A stretch of DNA of 64,000 nucleotides from Todiramphus chloris collaris (GCA_025345505.1 JANVCC010000018.1:57805341-57869340), one strand, 5' to 3'. Positions 51,667 to 64,000 are shown, numbered from the stretch's first letter. Numbers and translations are program-made. Notes: generated from the letters alone by a model not told the origin.

Positions 51667-54600
51667 TTACTTAATTAGAATAATTAGAAAATTTTAAAGT
51701 GAAGTTCAGAGAAAGTAAGTTTAACTATATCAGTCTTGCATCATTAGATAATTAGTATTGTGAACAATGGTTTTGTTAGACACAGAAACTTACAGGAACT
51801 CTAATTTCTCAGTGTCTGTCAGTGAAGCTCAAGAAAAAACTTGATGCACAAAGAGTTTACTTATGCAAAAATAATTTTGGTGTTAAGTTAAAATTCATTT
51901 GTAACTGGCTTCAGATTGCAAGTGAATGTGCTCTAGAACTTAATGAAACTCAAGACACCCTTTTCAAGAATGTTTTCTGTGTTCTGTGTTCATCTCACTG
52001 GCTATCAGTTGCATTCAGCCTTCAGAGGAAGACCTTTGCTGTAACTTCCCTATGAATTTCATGAAATGTGTTGCTGTAGCAACTGTAATTATGGTAGGAA
52101 GTTCTTCCTTGATCATACAGTAAGATTTTGTCTCCTACCTAAGTTTCTGCAGGATATTACAAGTAGTATTAAAAACGCGGCAGTTGTTCTGTTTGCCTGC
52201 TTGTAACGGTGAAGGAGACAAAATTGATTCCAGTTTATGGCACTGTGCTTCAGCGCTTTTGGGCAGCACCTGTTGGCTGACAGCTGTTCAGGATTATTAG
52301 AGGTTTTTTAGTCATGAACAGGGTAGCAACAGCAGTAAATAAGATTTAAACTAGCTACTGAGCTATTTTGTCTAAAAGATGTAAGTCTTTTTACAGGTGG
52401 ATAATTTTTGATATTAAATTAGAAACAGCATACACCCATGGATTGAGCTATCTAGGTAAATTCATACAGTCTTCATATATATACCAAAATCTGTAAAATT
52501 GTCTTCTAGGCTGTATTTCATGGGGGTGAGGAAAAATCAGAACTCACCAAGGCCAGCAAACAGAAAAAAATTTTTTTTGGCCTGGAAGTTCTCAGCCCAG
52601 ATGAAGTGAAAAGGTATTGCTTTGTGTGACCCCTTACCATATGTATGCCTTGAATATGTTAGGATTTTATTTAATCAAATAATTTCTTTATCAGAGTTAC
52701 TCTTTGTGATGAAATTTCAGAGATTTTTCAGAAGCTTGGAGATTAACTTAGGCCCATATCTATCTTTTCTATCTTGAATATGAATGCTATTGCTAGAAGG
52801 TCACAAACTAAGTCAAAACTTTCATGGTTCTGTTGGAATCTTTGTTATGTTTGCAAGAATTGAGAAAGAAATGTTGTTGAGTAAGAGGATGTTACGCTGC
52901 TTTTTTTAAAGAAACAAAACCAAATGCCTTTGGCTGGAGGAAACCTCTGAAGACTGGTCTCATGTTGTGCTTTTTGGAGAAAGTTAATAGTCATATGTTC
53001 ATAAAAGTGTAGAAAAAGCCCCATATCTTAATGACTCAAGATAAAATTGCACCAGGTTTTCTTTGTTTTATTAACTTTGTTTGTTAGGAAGGTGGTATTT
53101 TGTACCACCAGTATAGGTTCAGAAGTGCCAATTTTGTTTTCTGTAAGATCACATCTGTTCTTGCTCATTTTACATCCTTCTTGAATAGCTATTGTTTTGC
53201 CACTTAATTGCTCTCTTATTAGCCAAGTCTACAAATCCTAAGGCACAAAAGTCTCTTCCTTAAGAATAACTTTAACTAACTACATTCATCATTTTGATGA
53301 TAAGCTACTCACGAAATCTCTGTTACTTGTTTCAATGTCTTCACCCTTGCCACTTCCCTGCAGGAATATTTGAAAAGACTTAAGTTGTGGAAAATAATAT
53401 TTGAATTCCATTGCCTTCCATTCCTATGCCCCTTTTATATGTCTCCAAAGTTATGTTATCTTTTTACTCACATGGCTTAACCAGCTTTTATATGATTAGT
53501 CTTTATCTGGTAGCTATTCTATATGTAAATGAGCAGAGGTTCTTTTGTGCTATGTCCAGTTGACCATTCAGTCTCCTAAAGCATTTTGCTTCATTGCCTT
53601 CAAGCAAGGACAAAGTCTCACTAGGAATCAAGATAATGTCCTTCAGCTTTTAGAGCTCCAGTTGGAAGTCCTGTTTTGGTGGTTGGATATTATTAAGATT
53701 ACCAGAGAACTGGAGAAGCTGGAGATGGAGGTATTTGGATAGAGGGTTTGCAGACAATCTGTAGAGAGTACGCTCACTCTGTTTGGAAGCAGCAATTCTG
53801 TGTCAAACTGCAATCTGTCTTAATTTTAAGGCTGATTTCTTTTTTTTTTCTTTTTTTTTTTTTTTCAAAATCCTTCATAGATTAAATTCTGAGGGTTGTA
53901 GTCATAGCAAGGAAGAAGGAAGCGTGTAAGCCTACACTGCTTAGGTGGTAGTGTCAGCCACCTACCCACCTGAGGTAAATGACATGCCGTTCCTGCTGCT
54001 AGATGTGTTCATCTGTAAACTGTAAAGCTTCTGACATGGATGACTTGCTGAAAAGAGTGTGCTTAAGCATAGATGAGAGTATGCACAGTGCTGAATCCGT
54101 GGACAGGCAGTTGAACTATTGTCGTGGTAGAACAGTGTCTGAGGGATAGCCAAACTGAATTCAGTAGTTTTTTAAGTTTTGGACTTAAGCCACGTAGAGA
54201 TCTGGTGGTTGCATTTTTTGAGTGACCAGTGGTGGGTCTGTGCCTAAATGTATTTACAACATATAGGGGGAAAACATGTGGCTGACTTGGCCTGTAATAG
54301 CGTGCAGTTACAAAAAGGGGAGAACCTACCTCTTGCCCTGGCCTTCCCGCAAGTTTGTCCCCATCTCTTTTGTGTGGTTGTTACAGATTATGGGATCATA
54401 TTGTGAATTAGGTCACTGTCCTTATCAGATACTCATCTTTTCTTCCGATGCATGTGTAATTTCAATTTAGCGTGCAGCCAAACAATTTCCACAGCTGACA
54501 AAAATATGGTGAAACCGTGTGGATGCAGGCAGAAGGGGAATCTGGAGTTTTCAGTGGCAGGACATGCTAAAGATTGATTTAGGGCAGCTGGGAAATTATG

Positions 54601-55439
54601 TGCTAACTTGAGGAGAAACATCAAGCACGTGAAATAAAAGATCATCAAGAAAGAAGGTTGCCACTTTTCCTCAGTTAGGTAAAGCATAACTGAATTTGGC
54701 ATGAAGCTCAACATTTTGTTCATGATGGATGTAGCTCCATAATGAGGGAGAATTTTGGAAACCATGGAATAAAACAGTAATCCTAAAATGGAATCTTGCC
54801 AAGGAAGGAAACACATTGTTTGAAACAAGACATTTTGAAAAATCACTTCAATTAGTAAGTAATTACTCAAGAAGCAGAAAAAGTTTGCCCTCTTATTCTG
54901 TATCCTTTCTGATGACAACAGAAGAATATCTGTTTAGGAGATATAATGGTGATTTAAAAAAAAAACAAAACAAAAAAACCATGAGGATTGTAATTCCAAA
55001 TGTATGATCTGGATAAAAGAAGTATGAATTGGAACTTCCTCATGCAATCAAACATTTGTTTTATGTCATATTTTTAAAAAATATGCCATTAAAAATATGC
55101 CATAAACTGAAAAATTGTGAAATTGGAAGGTTTAGTAGTTTTTTTTAGTGTGTTGCTTTTTAAAAAAAAATTAAGCCTTTTTGAATACTTTCTCCTTGCT
55201 TTTTATTTAATTTAATTTTATTTTGCTTTATATTTGTAGCTTCTTTAGTTTTCTGTCTTCGCACTGAGGTGTTAATCATAGCAACATTTGTGGGAAGGGA
55301 TTACTGGAATCTAGCCTGAGATTCGAAGCCATAATACGACCTTCACATTATTAGTTTATTAGAATAGAAGATTATTAGATTGTTAGAATATTACAGTTTT
55401 AGTTGTGACTTTGTCTAGCCAACTGATAAAAACAGCCTA
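51667..55439. other. Unique AT-rich non-coding DNA
   Basis: No gene recognised. It contains T runs at 53840-53849 and 53851-53865, a short duplication at 55076-55103, and a minus-strand 161-codon open frame at 54433-54918. That frame is Phe/Leu/Ser-rich, without a recognisable domain, and is explained by the pyrimidine-rich minus strand. Confidence 0.55.
55076..55103. repeat. 15-bp tandem duplication
   Basis: AAAAAATATGCCATT is followed by AAAAATATGCCAT, period 15. Confidence 0.75.
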
Positions 55440-55570
55440 GGACAGAGTTTTCACAGCCTCTCCAGAAACCTGCTCCAAGCTATACTACTCAAGAGCAGTT
55501 TTTCTTGGTCTCCAGTTTGAACATCTCAAGTTGAAATCTGTGGACAATTGCCCCTTCCTATCTTCTTGCA
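55440..55570 (-). mobile_element. Old CR1 LINE 3' fragment (copy 7), weak match
   Basis: A diverged minus-strand CR1 3' piece. The phrases CTCTCCAGAAACCTGCTCCA, GTCTCCAGTTTGAACATCTC and ACAATTGCCCCTTCC follow in the order and spacing of the CR1 3' untranslated region (compare CR1 copy 5 at about 40140-40240). The terminal CACAGAATCA end is not visible. Boundaries are approximate. Confidence 0.55.
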
Positions 55571-56410
55571 ACTTAACGTGTTCATGACACCTTGTTTGCC
55601 TCACTCTTGTTTTCCGGATGTTTTCTGCTTAAGACTTACTTCTTTTTTGTGACTCAAGGAGGGATCCAAATCTTTAAGCTTTAATTTAAATGTTTGTCTT
55701 TCACATCATTCAAGTTGTAAGGAGTTCACATTTGATTCAAATAAATACCACAGATGCTAATAAACTGTCATCTTGGCCTGAGTTTGAATCTGTGGTGTTT
55801 ACCACCTATGCTGGTCTGTACTGTATTAACAACCCTGTATAACTTATAATTAAATGTATTTTAGTATAGCTATATTAGCTACTGTCTGTATAACTGTATT
55901 AACTGTAGAAGTATTAGCTATATTTTTTGTATTACTAATTTATTATGCAAATGCTATGGTGAGTTTTTTTTCATAAATGGACACAGTATAGTATACTAAT
56001 TATATATGGACAAAGCTTTTGAAATTTTCATGGATCTTGTCTGAAGTTCATTTTGAGGGGCTTCTATGTAGGTTCTGAAACCATTTACATCACATTTGGT
56101 TCTCCGTGCCTTTCTGTAATTATCTAATATCACTCTGATGTATCATCCATGCTTTGGCATTGTTCTGGATTTTAACTGTATTCTCTACAAGTCCATATAT
56201 ACAAAATTAAACATCTAAAGCATCAGAGAACGTCTTTAAGTGGAAGGTAGGGGAATTTGACACTTCAGTAGAAAAAAATTACCTCATTAGGAGGAAAAAA
56301 TTACTTCATTGGTCAGAAAACAGACCAGGACTCTTTTACCTGAGCTGCACAAATGCTTAAGTCAGCAAAATATACAGAGCCATATAATAAAGCCCTTTTA
56401 TAAGGTCATG
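55571..56410. other. Unique AT-rich non-coding DNA
   Basis: No gene recognised. The stretch at about 55815-55935 is rich in short repeated words (CTGTATAACT, TATTAGCTA). There is a duplication at 56271-56310. Confidence 0.6.
56271..56310. repeat. Short direct repeat, period 23
   Basis: GAAAAAAATTACCTCATT at 56271-56288 recurs as GAAAAAATTACTTCATT at 56294-56310. Confidence 0.75.
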
Positions 56411-56684
56411 TGGTGATAGAACAAGGGGCAATGGTTCTACACTACAGCAGGGTAGAGTCAGATTAGGCATTAGGAAGAAATTACTTACTGTGGGGGTGGT
56501 GAGACACTGGAATGGGTTGCCCCAAGAAAACCTCATCCCTGGAATTAACACCAGTCTGGATGAGGCTCTGAGCAATCTGGTCTAATGGAGTTGTCACTGC
56601 CCATGGCAGGGGGGTTGGAACTGAATTCTCTTTAAGGTTCCTTCCAACTCAAGCCTTTCTGTGACTCTTAAGATTCTACGATGA
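56411..56684 (+). mobile_element. CR1 LINE 3' fragment (copy 8)
   Basis: Plus-strand CR1 3' untranslated end. Phrases: TGGTGATAGAACAAGGGGCA, GATTAGGCATTAGGAAGAAA, GGTGAGACACTGGAATGGGT, GGTTCCTTCCAACTCAAGCC and CTTAAGATTCTACGATGA at the terminus. A 5'-truncated insertion of about 274 bases. Confidence 0.92.
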
Positions 56685-57253
56685 GTATAAATAAAGACTG
56701 GAAAGTCAGCAGAGCAGTTATGACTTTAGCCAAGGCCATTTGAGAAGGTTGACTAATTATGCCCTCAGTGTGTGTACTGAAGGAGAGAAAGCTTCTTGCA
56801 GAAGTAAACTGTAGCAAGAATGAGAATAGTTGTTACTCTATGCAGTTCTGATCTCTCTGACTTCATCTGCTTTCTGGTAGCTCGCATTGGAAGATTTTTA
56901 ACACCATGAATTCAGACCCTGCCTTAGAATTTTACCATTATAAACAAGGCCCAGTTAAGACATAGCACCTAAATTCTGATCCACAGGACCTAAATTTTGA
57001 CTCATTCTTCCAACTGAAACATACCATTCCTGAGACTATATCGAAATGAAAAATCATCAAAATTCTTTCTTTTCTCCACACTTCTGTTCTAGCTGAATTC
57101 TCTGTTAATTGTATGTTCTTCAGGTTTGTGGAGCAACTGAATGTCCATATATAAACAATTTGAATTTCATGTGATACTCGTGATTAAAGTGGCTTACACA
57201 AAGGTGTTTACGTATTTTAAGGTAGCTCCTCAGAGTGATCATTATTTCTTTGT
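56685..57253. other. Unique spacer between two inverted CR1 ends
   Basis: About 570 bases with no recognised feature, separating CR1 copies 8 and 9. Confidence 0.6.
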
Positions 57254-57672
57254 CACAGAATCATAGACCTGTTCTGGTTGGAAGAGACCTTTAAGATCAT
57301 TAAGTCCAACCATTAACCCAGCACTGCCAAGTCACCACTAAACCGTGTCCCTGAGGACCACAACTACAGGTCTTTTAAATACCTCCATAGATGGTGCATC
57401 CATCCTGGGCACCTCGTTGCAGTGCTTTACAACCCTTTCGGGGAAGAAGTTTTTCCTAATATCCAATCTAAACCTCCCCTGGCACAACTTGATACCATTT
57501 CTTCTTGTCCTATCAGTTGTTATTTGGGAGAACAGATCTACCTCCACCTCACTACAACCTCCTTTCAGGTAGTTCTAGAGAGTGATAAGGTCTACCCTCA
57601 GCATCCTTTTCTCTAAGTTAAACAACCCCAGTTGCTTCAACTGCTCCTTGTAAGACTTGTTCTCTAGACCTT
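57254..57672 (-). mobile_element. CR1 LINE 3' fragment (copy 9)
   Basis: Minus-strand CR1 3' end. In plus coordinates it starts CACAGAATCATAGACC, then GGTTGGAAGAGACCTTTAAG, AAGTCCAACCATTAACCC, TGCATCCATCCTGGGCACC, AAGTTTTTCCTAATATCCAA and CCCCAGTTGCTTCAACTGC, ending near TTCTCTAGACCTTA. About 419 bases, well preserved. Confidence 0.94.
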
Positions 57673-60600
57673 AATGTAAAAGGTGTTTAGGAATGGACAC
57701 CAGCACCTGCACATTCATAATGGATTCAGGTTAGAATGTAGATTTAAATAAAAATCTGATACACAGTATTGTTGCTTAACTGTGGTGAGTAAACTCAGAG
57801 ACATGGGCACGTTCTGTCATGTGTTCCGTTATTCTGTCAGGACGTTGCTCCTGTTATCTGATACATGGATTTGCTAAGTTTATTTGATTGGCTGTTCTAA
57901 GTAGCTGATGCTTTCCCCAGCACACACAGACATAAGTTATTTCAAAATCTATTGTGGACTATCTATGCAGATTAACTTGATTCTGTGCTGCGTGGTGAAA
58001 AGAGTCATTATGTCCCTGGTACTTAACAGAAGAGAGGTGTGAAAGATCACAGAACTATGCAAGAGCCTCCTACTGGTTTTCTTGCTGTCTTAATTTAGCA
58101 CGGTTTTTACTGAAATTTTCTAGTAATCTTTTCTGCACTCAGCACCACGGTATCTAAGTATCTACTAAAAATTAACTTCTGATATGGGAATTTCCCCAGA
58201 AAGGGAATTCAAGGGAATTGTAAAATACCTAAAAAGGAACTGGAATTAGTATTAGGTTTTTCCAGTGATAATACTGGAGACACAGAGAGAGAAGATTTAC
58301 TATAGTTGAAAAGAAAATGAAGGACCTTGTCAGATTTCAATCATTAGGTTTAAAAGAATGCTTCATAAGAAGTGTCTTGAAGTGTCCTACCTTCAGTTAC
58401 GTATGTGAGCATGTGTATGTATGCTTGCTCTTCCCTATCCAGGTATGTGGTATATTTCCAGAATAAAAGGTGCTCTTTGACCTCCCTATATATTCTCTGT
58501 CAGATAAAGAAAAGTGTATTTCTATTCTGTTTAGTAGAAGTACTGATAGATAACTTTAGACATTGCCACATCAGGAAAAAAGTACGTATGTAAAAATATT
58601 TAATTTTTTTAAACATTTTTTTCTAGACATTTCCTTCCAACATAATTTCAATTATTTTTATAAAGCAGAGCAGTTATTATCTCCATTTTACAGGTGTGGA
58701 AGAAGAAGTTTAATATGGGTCTTACAATAAACCACTGTTAGCGTTACAGGCAGAACTTTGATATTCTGCCTTCCAGACATTAATTCGATTGACTCATATG
58801 TGTATACTTTGTGGCAGAGGAATTTTTAAAAGCTATTGCCATTTTTTTTAACTTAAACCCCACAAAAGTGACAGCAACTGAGGGAAGCTAATCCCACTCT
58901 TTATGGAATGCCACATGAAATAAATGTATGGGATTTATTTCATTTTTCTTTACCTGTACAATACTCTAATGGAAAAAAATGTTGCACTCTTAAAAGTGGT
59001 CTTATAGTAAAAATGGAAATGAAAAAAACAGAAGCTTGGAAATTGTGCAAGAAAAATGCATGTAAAGTCTTTGCAGTTATGTTGCCATCACTTGCGTGAA
59101 CACCCCTCGGATTCCCCATCCTCAAAGCCTTATTCTCTAGGAATTGGCAATTCAGAGTCTTATCGCATAGATTTTTGGTTCATATATACACTTTATATCT
59201 CTTCAAAATAGCATACTCCCATTTTCATAAATTGTTCCACTTATAAAAAATTGTCCTTTCTCTTCCTGTGTGCAAGGGCTTTAGTAAATAGATACTTATT
59301 TTACACTTTTATTTCTGTGTTATTTCGGTGTCTTGTCCATAGGAAGGCCTTCTGGTCATTTGGATGTGTCACCTCTTAGAACCCAAGAAGACTGACAGCA
59401 TAGTAGTTTGTAGCATTAAAAAAAGAAAAGACTAAATTGCAATGCTGAAAACAATTTCCGTATTGTTATGTAGTCTGTTAAGAACTCAACATAAGTTTAG
59501 GTAAGTGGTTCCTGAGACCCTAGATGGCAGAGGAAATTTTTTTAGAACAGACTGTTAGGAGTTTTACTTCCCATTCTATTGGAGAGTGGTTCTATCACAA
59601 GAAGCTGTCCTGGCCACTGGAAACCCTGGTAGGAATGGCAGCTGTGGGGAGCGGAGAAGAGGGCTTCTGTGGCTGAGACCTGAGGCCTGCATACGCAGGA
59701 AAGGATGTGGGTATAGTCAGGAACATTATAATCCTTGTGTTAAGATTTTCAAAGCATACTGCTAGGAACTTGTATGGTTGCGGATTTCCTCAGTAACACT
59801 GTTTCCAATGTTACTTTATCCATAGTCTCATCAATTTAACAGTCATCTAAAATCAGGAACTTTAAGATGAATTGTGGGGCTGTGTAGTGTACACAGTCAA
59901 TATCATGAATGTGTGTATAACTTGCGAACTTCAGTGCCCTTCTGTAGTCTAGGGATAATGTCAATAGAAATAATATGAGCAAACTTATCTGTGGCTTTGT
60001 CTTACAAGCAAGGAATCTTTTATCTGAGAATAACTGTCCTAAACAGCCAACATCTGTTTGGGCTTTCTGGGTTGGCTTTTTTTTGTTTGTTTTGTTTTTC
60101 ATTTTAAAGATGTGCCTTTGAGTTGGTTTCGATAGCAGATTTTATCACCTGGGAGTTACTACTTTGTTTGACTTGTGTGCATTGAACTCGGGAGACAGGG
60201 AGATATCCAAGTCAGAGACATGAATACCATGTACCTGTAACCTCCATGACAGCAGTTTTTGCATGACCTAGCCTGTCTTGAAAATACCTGCTTGCTGCCT
60301 GCAGTATCCAGATCTCTTCTTAAAGCTGATAACATCAGTGACAAAATAATACCACCCTCATTCAGGAGGGAGTGCATCCAGCAGGAGCACTTGCCTCCTC
60401 AGTCCATACAAAGATGAAAACATTCACAAAACCCACCACCTGAGCAGGTTAAGGAGGGTACAGAGTATATGATCCGGGGCAGTGTGTGAGTTACCATCTA
60501 TTGAAAGTGAGGACAAATAATGATTTATCGAATAATTACAATGTACATTACTTCTCTTGCAATTAAAAGCAGGCATCTTTATTAATATTTAGGTCTCCCT

Positions 60601-60914
60601 TCCCCCACACCTAAAAAAGCAGAATCAATATACTGGCATAATGGCATGTAATCACCTTGTGCTTCGACAACTGAACTTCTGTTTGTACGACATCACAGGA
60701 AATGGCTGGCTTTCATGCTTGAATGCAAAATCAGCTAGGGGAAGCAGGAGGGCAATGAAAACGAGATTAATTCTAAACATTTAAGTGCTCTAAATAAAAC
60801 CTCGTAGGGATGCCTAAGGAGATGGAGCCATGCTTTTTAGCACTGGCTTTTTAATACCAAGTGTCCCTGAAATGAGAGGTTCAGGTCATTGTAGGACTGT
60901 CTTGGGAGTTTTTT
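57673..60914. other. Unique AT-rich non-coding DNA
   Basis: No gene or transposable element recognised. A slightly GC-richer patch lies at about 59580-59710 with no open frame of note. Open frames at 58908-59125 on opposite strands and at 59836-60102 minus show no motif. Confidence 0.6.
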
Positions 60915-60992
60915 CACTCTATACAGTGACTATATAATATATACAGTGACTATATATATATATTTGTCACTCTATATAGTGACTATATAATA
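60915..60992. repeat. AT-rich tandem array with GTGACTATATA core
   Basis: A unit beginning CACTCTATACAGTGACTATA at 60915 recurs at 60968-60992 as CACTCTATATAGTGACTATA, with a third partial copy of the core (ATACAGTGACTATATA) at 60941-60956 and a TA run between. The core is partly self-complementary (CACTCTATATAGTG), so the block can fold into hairpins. Confidence 0.8.
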
Positions 60993-63900
60993 GTGAGCTA
61001 CACTATTTATCCTGCAGATCACTCAGTTATCTTTCAGATGAGAGCATAACTCAAGTCTAGTCTGTATATAGAGATTATAATCCCATGTGGCACAGTAAAA
61101 GATTGCTTGCTGTCTCTCTCCTGCTTGCTTGAGATCAACTGTGTGATAAAAATTGTCAGTAGGATCCAATTAAAATAGGGAAGAAGGGTTAAAACACAAA
61201 CTAAAAGAACAGAAAGTAGAAAATTCCAAGACGATGAAATATTAATACATTAGGTGTTTTAGTCAAGCCTTGGAGCAAGATGGATCAAGTACGAGCACCC
61301 CACAAAAATCAACAGAAAATGAAATTCTGCTACATGACAGCAGGGGTACTTTTCTTTGATCTCAGCTGCATTGACAGTACAATTGAAGCATTACCGAGGA
61401 AGGGATAAAGCCCAGCAATATCATTTTACTGAGAGAAACTACTACCACAGAAAACTTGTCTACCAACCCAGGTGCACTGTGTCACTCAAATCTTGAATGT
61501 ATGACAGGTGGGCATGCAGGTGAGCAGAAATCTGTGAGGATATATTTGTGAGTAGTTCTATTTTGAGTTGAGTACTTGGCTAAAGATGACCCAAGGGGTT
61601 CTTCTGTAATACGAAGAATTAATTGAAATGTGTATTTCTCTTATGTTTCCAATAACTGGATAGCTTCTCTATTTATAATGAAAGAAAACTGCCTGTTGCA
61701 GGATATTAAACTGATCTGCACTGTCTTATAAATTTAATAATTGTCTGGCACATGAACTTTAATTTTTTTCAACAGATGGATAAAAACTCATAAATAAGGA
61801 CACTTTGAGGCAGGGCTGCAAAGTTTTTGGGGTGGAAAGTACGGTGCTGCTCTCTGCTGTGGTACAGAGTCCCCATGGTTCCTGCTATTGTGCTGAAAGC
61901 TGCCTGAGAACTGTAGTGAATTTCAAGTGTCATTTTTGTGACATTGGAGTGATTGCTTCTGTTGTCCTTCATAGGAGACTGTTTTGTTTTGTCCTGTTTT
62001 GTTTTTCCTGAGTGTAAGGAGAAGATGACAGCCTTTGTGTTCTTGGTAGCCAGAGCTTACTATGTCTTCCCAACAAATTTATTGTGTAAAACTTTCCCTT
62101 CATTTTTCCTCACTTTGGAAACAGTCTTTGAGTTGTTTCTTAGGGCTTTTCTTTGTTACCCAACATTTTGCCTCTTATTGCTATATGTTCTTAGGGCTAT
62201 TCTGCTTTCAGTCCCTGAGATCCCTGTGTTCTCTACTGCTACCACTTCACCTGTTGCTTTTCTTACCCTGTGCCCTGATGCAAGGGTTACAGTGCATCTC
62301 CTGATGTCACCCACACACACAGTTAGATTGTCTTGTGGTCTCCTTGCCTTCCTGTTTCCCTGCATCAGGTGTTGTGGGTTTCAAAAGCAGAAGGGACACC
62401 AAGATTGGTGTTCTCTTCATCACCTTTTCCTCTGCATTTAGGGTTTACCAAACGTCTAAAAGTGATACTTCTTCTGAGTGTTCTTTTATCCTTTTCTCTT
62501 ATAAAAGGGTCTCTCTTCTTCCTTGCAGGAACTTCTGGTTTTATCCTTTCTATCTTGAGAAGGGCTGTGTCTACTCTCATGTTCTTTTTATCCTTAAAAG
62601 GAACTTCTCCTGCTCCAGCACGTACCCCATCTCATAAATCAAAATACCTCAATTCTGCATAAAATGAGTGCTGCATTTCATAGCTGCCTGTTTGCAAAAT
62701 TATATTTCCTGCCTATTTTAGGTCTTGGTACCTATTCTAAATTCCTCCCCTTTTCCAGTTTTTCACTGATCAAGAAATCATTGTCTTCAACTCTGTAGTC
62801 TCTCAGTAGCTAGACTCCGTGGAATGGATAATCAAGTGTGTCACTGTTACCTGGAAAGCATTAATAGGTGCCTTTATCAGCCAGCTCTGTTGGCTGTGGA
62901 TTTATACAGTTACAGGCAGTTAAACCTGTCACTCTTCTAACCCATCTAGCTCAGATTTTTTTGTGCCACTCCTTCCCTTCCTCTTTCCCAGGCCATTAAA
63001 TGATTCAGAGAACAGTAAAGTTTTCAGAATTAATTTTAAATATTACAGGTAATTATCATAGTACTTAACAGGTATGCCCATTAATCAATTTGGTAAGCCT
63101 ACAAAGACCTTACATTTCAAATATATATTTTGCATGGATGCCAATTGGCTGTGTTTTGTCAGTACTGTTGTTAAAAGTTGCATTGTGTAATCTGAAACTG
63201 TGTACTTCAGTGGACAGTTCATGTAGAATTAAAAGATACAGAAGCTAATGTCTCCATGAACTGAGCAGTCTGTCACCTAGAGTGACTGAAAGCAACTTCT
63301 GTTGTTGAGAAAAAGCTGTATAAAAAGCTGTTGTTATACACAAGTGTGGGGGACCTGAAAACTTTTTTTTGTTGTTGTTGTCATTTTCCTAACTTTCAGA
63401 ACAGTGAGGCCAGCAAAAGGAAAACCCATAAATGTATATTTGCTTCAGAAAAAAACATTTGTTCTCCAGCTGAGTCCATTGCTAAAATCTTTAATCATAC
63501 TAGTAACAGTAGCACCACTGAAGCTCGTTAAAATCCTATTGGAAGACCTGAAGGATTCCTTTCCTTGATGTGTCATCCCATGCATTTTTAAAACAACACG
63601 CAGGGATTCATCTGTATGTAGTTCTGACTGATTATTTAAAGATGTGGCATGTGTGACAGCTGTGATCCACTTTTATGAAGAAGAAAAGGAAGGTTTCCGC
63701 TAGCACATATAGGCACAACTTTACCAGAGAAGTATTAAGAGATACTGGGATAGTACCATTTTCATGAATGATAAAGTTAAGTATGTGTAGGGTTGTTCAA
63801 GCTGGCTTATATTCTAAGGCAGATGTTTTTGGCAGTTACAATCAGAAATCATATACCAGGTTGCACATTTTGTCTCTAATTCTAAACCATGGTACGTTGT

Positions 63901-64000
63901 CACCAGTTTGCTGACAGCCATCTGCTCAGACCTCATTTGATCTTCTCATTAAGTCACAGGTCAAATTAGGGGACAAAATGTATGTAAGGGAAAGAAATTA
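60993..64000. other. Unique non-coding DNA with pyrimidine-rich stretch
   Basis: No recognised gene or transposable element. From about 61950 to 62640 the + strand is pyrimidine-rich and has few stop codons, so open frames appear in several frames at once (61953-62441 of 162 codons, 62333-62662, 62335-62637). Their products are Phe/Leu/Ser-rich without domains. A good acceptor-like CTTCTTCCTTGCAG ends at 62528, but no matching donor was found. Confidence 0.5.

Noticed and set aside
54433..54918. 161-codon minus-strand open frame
   Set aside because: The product is Phe/Leu/Ser-rich with no domain. The minus strand here is pyrimidine-rich, which lowers stop frequency without selection. No splice context or family match was seen.
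61953..62441. 162-codon + strand open frame rich in hydrophobic residues
   Set aside because: Overlapping frames are open as well, which points to base composition rather than coding. No recognisable motif. Kept only as a low-interest finding.
1..64000. tRNA, rRNA, CRISPR, bacterial or phage genes
   Set aside because: None seen. Composition, CR1 elements and lack of dense ORFs exclude a prokaryotic window.

Overview
The window looks like ordinary non-coding DNA from a bird (confident at class level; species not determinable). It is AT-rich by eye, has no compact gene order, no operons and no long conserved reading frame. It carries nine sequences that I recognise as CR1 LINE copies or fragments, with the typical avian CR1 3' ends (octamer-like ATTCTATG or CACAGAATCA termini). 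No Alu-like, MIR-like or tRNA-derived SINE was seen. Low SINE and moderate CR1 density is what avian intergenic or intronic DNA looks like. No complete protein-coding gene, rRNA, tRNA or CRISPR array was found.

Layout. 1-1640: unique sequence, with a possible minus-strand terminal exon at the left edge. 1640-4217: the largest CR1, holding a broken ORF2 (endonuclease plus part of the reverse transcriptase) and an internal deletion. 4218-20600: unique AT-rich DNA with a striking pyrimidine tract and splice-acceptor-like site at 6720-6840. 20612-21930: a second CR1 with an internally deleted reverse transcriptase. 23425-25608: two short CR1 3' ends in opposite orientation. 25609-39993: unique DNA containing an exon-like segment at 37245-37355. 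39994-40440: minus-strand CR1 3' end. 40441-49741: unique DNA with two more exon-like segments at 45.1-45.9 kb. 49742-50213: CR1 reverse transcriptase fragment lacking a 3' end. 51151-51662: a 512-bp solo LTR of an endogenous retrovirus, minus orientation, flanked by CTTC on both sides. 55440-57672: three CR1 pieces, two of them in a tail-to-tail arrangement. 57673-64000: unique DNA with an AT-rich tandem array at 60.9 kb and a pyrimidine-rich stretch around 62 kb.

How it works together: nothing here forms a pathway. The transposable elements are all decayed; none can encode an active protein as read. The segments with good splice signals are mostly on the + strand, as is a mild excess of long poly(T) runs. 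Both would fit a + strand intron or long non-coding transcript, but this is inference and needs RNA data. I did not find a convincing undescribed system. The best leads are the phase 0-0 exon-like segment at 37.2 kb, the pyrimidine tract at 6.7 kb, the minus-strand membrane-segment exon at the left edge, and the solo LTR.
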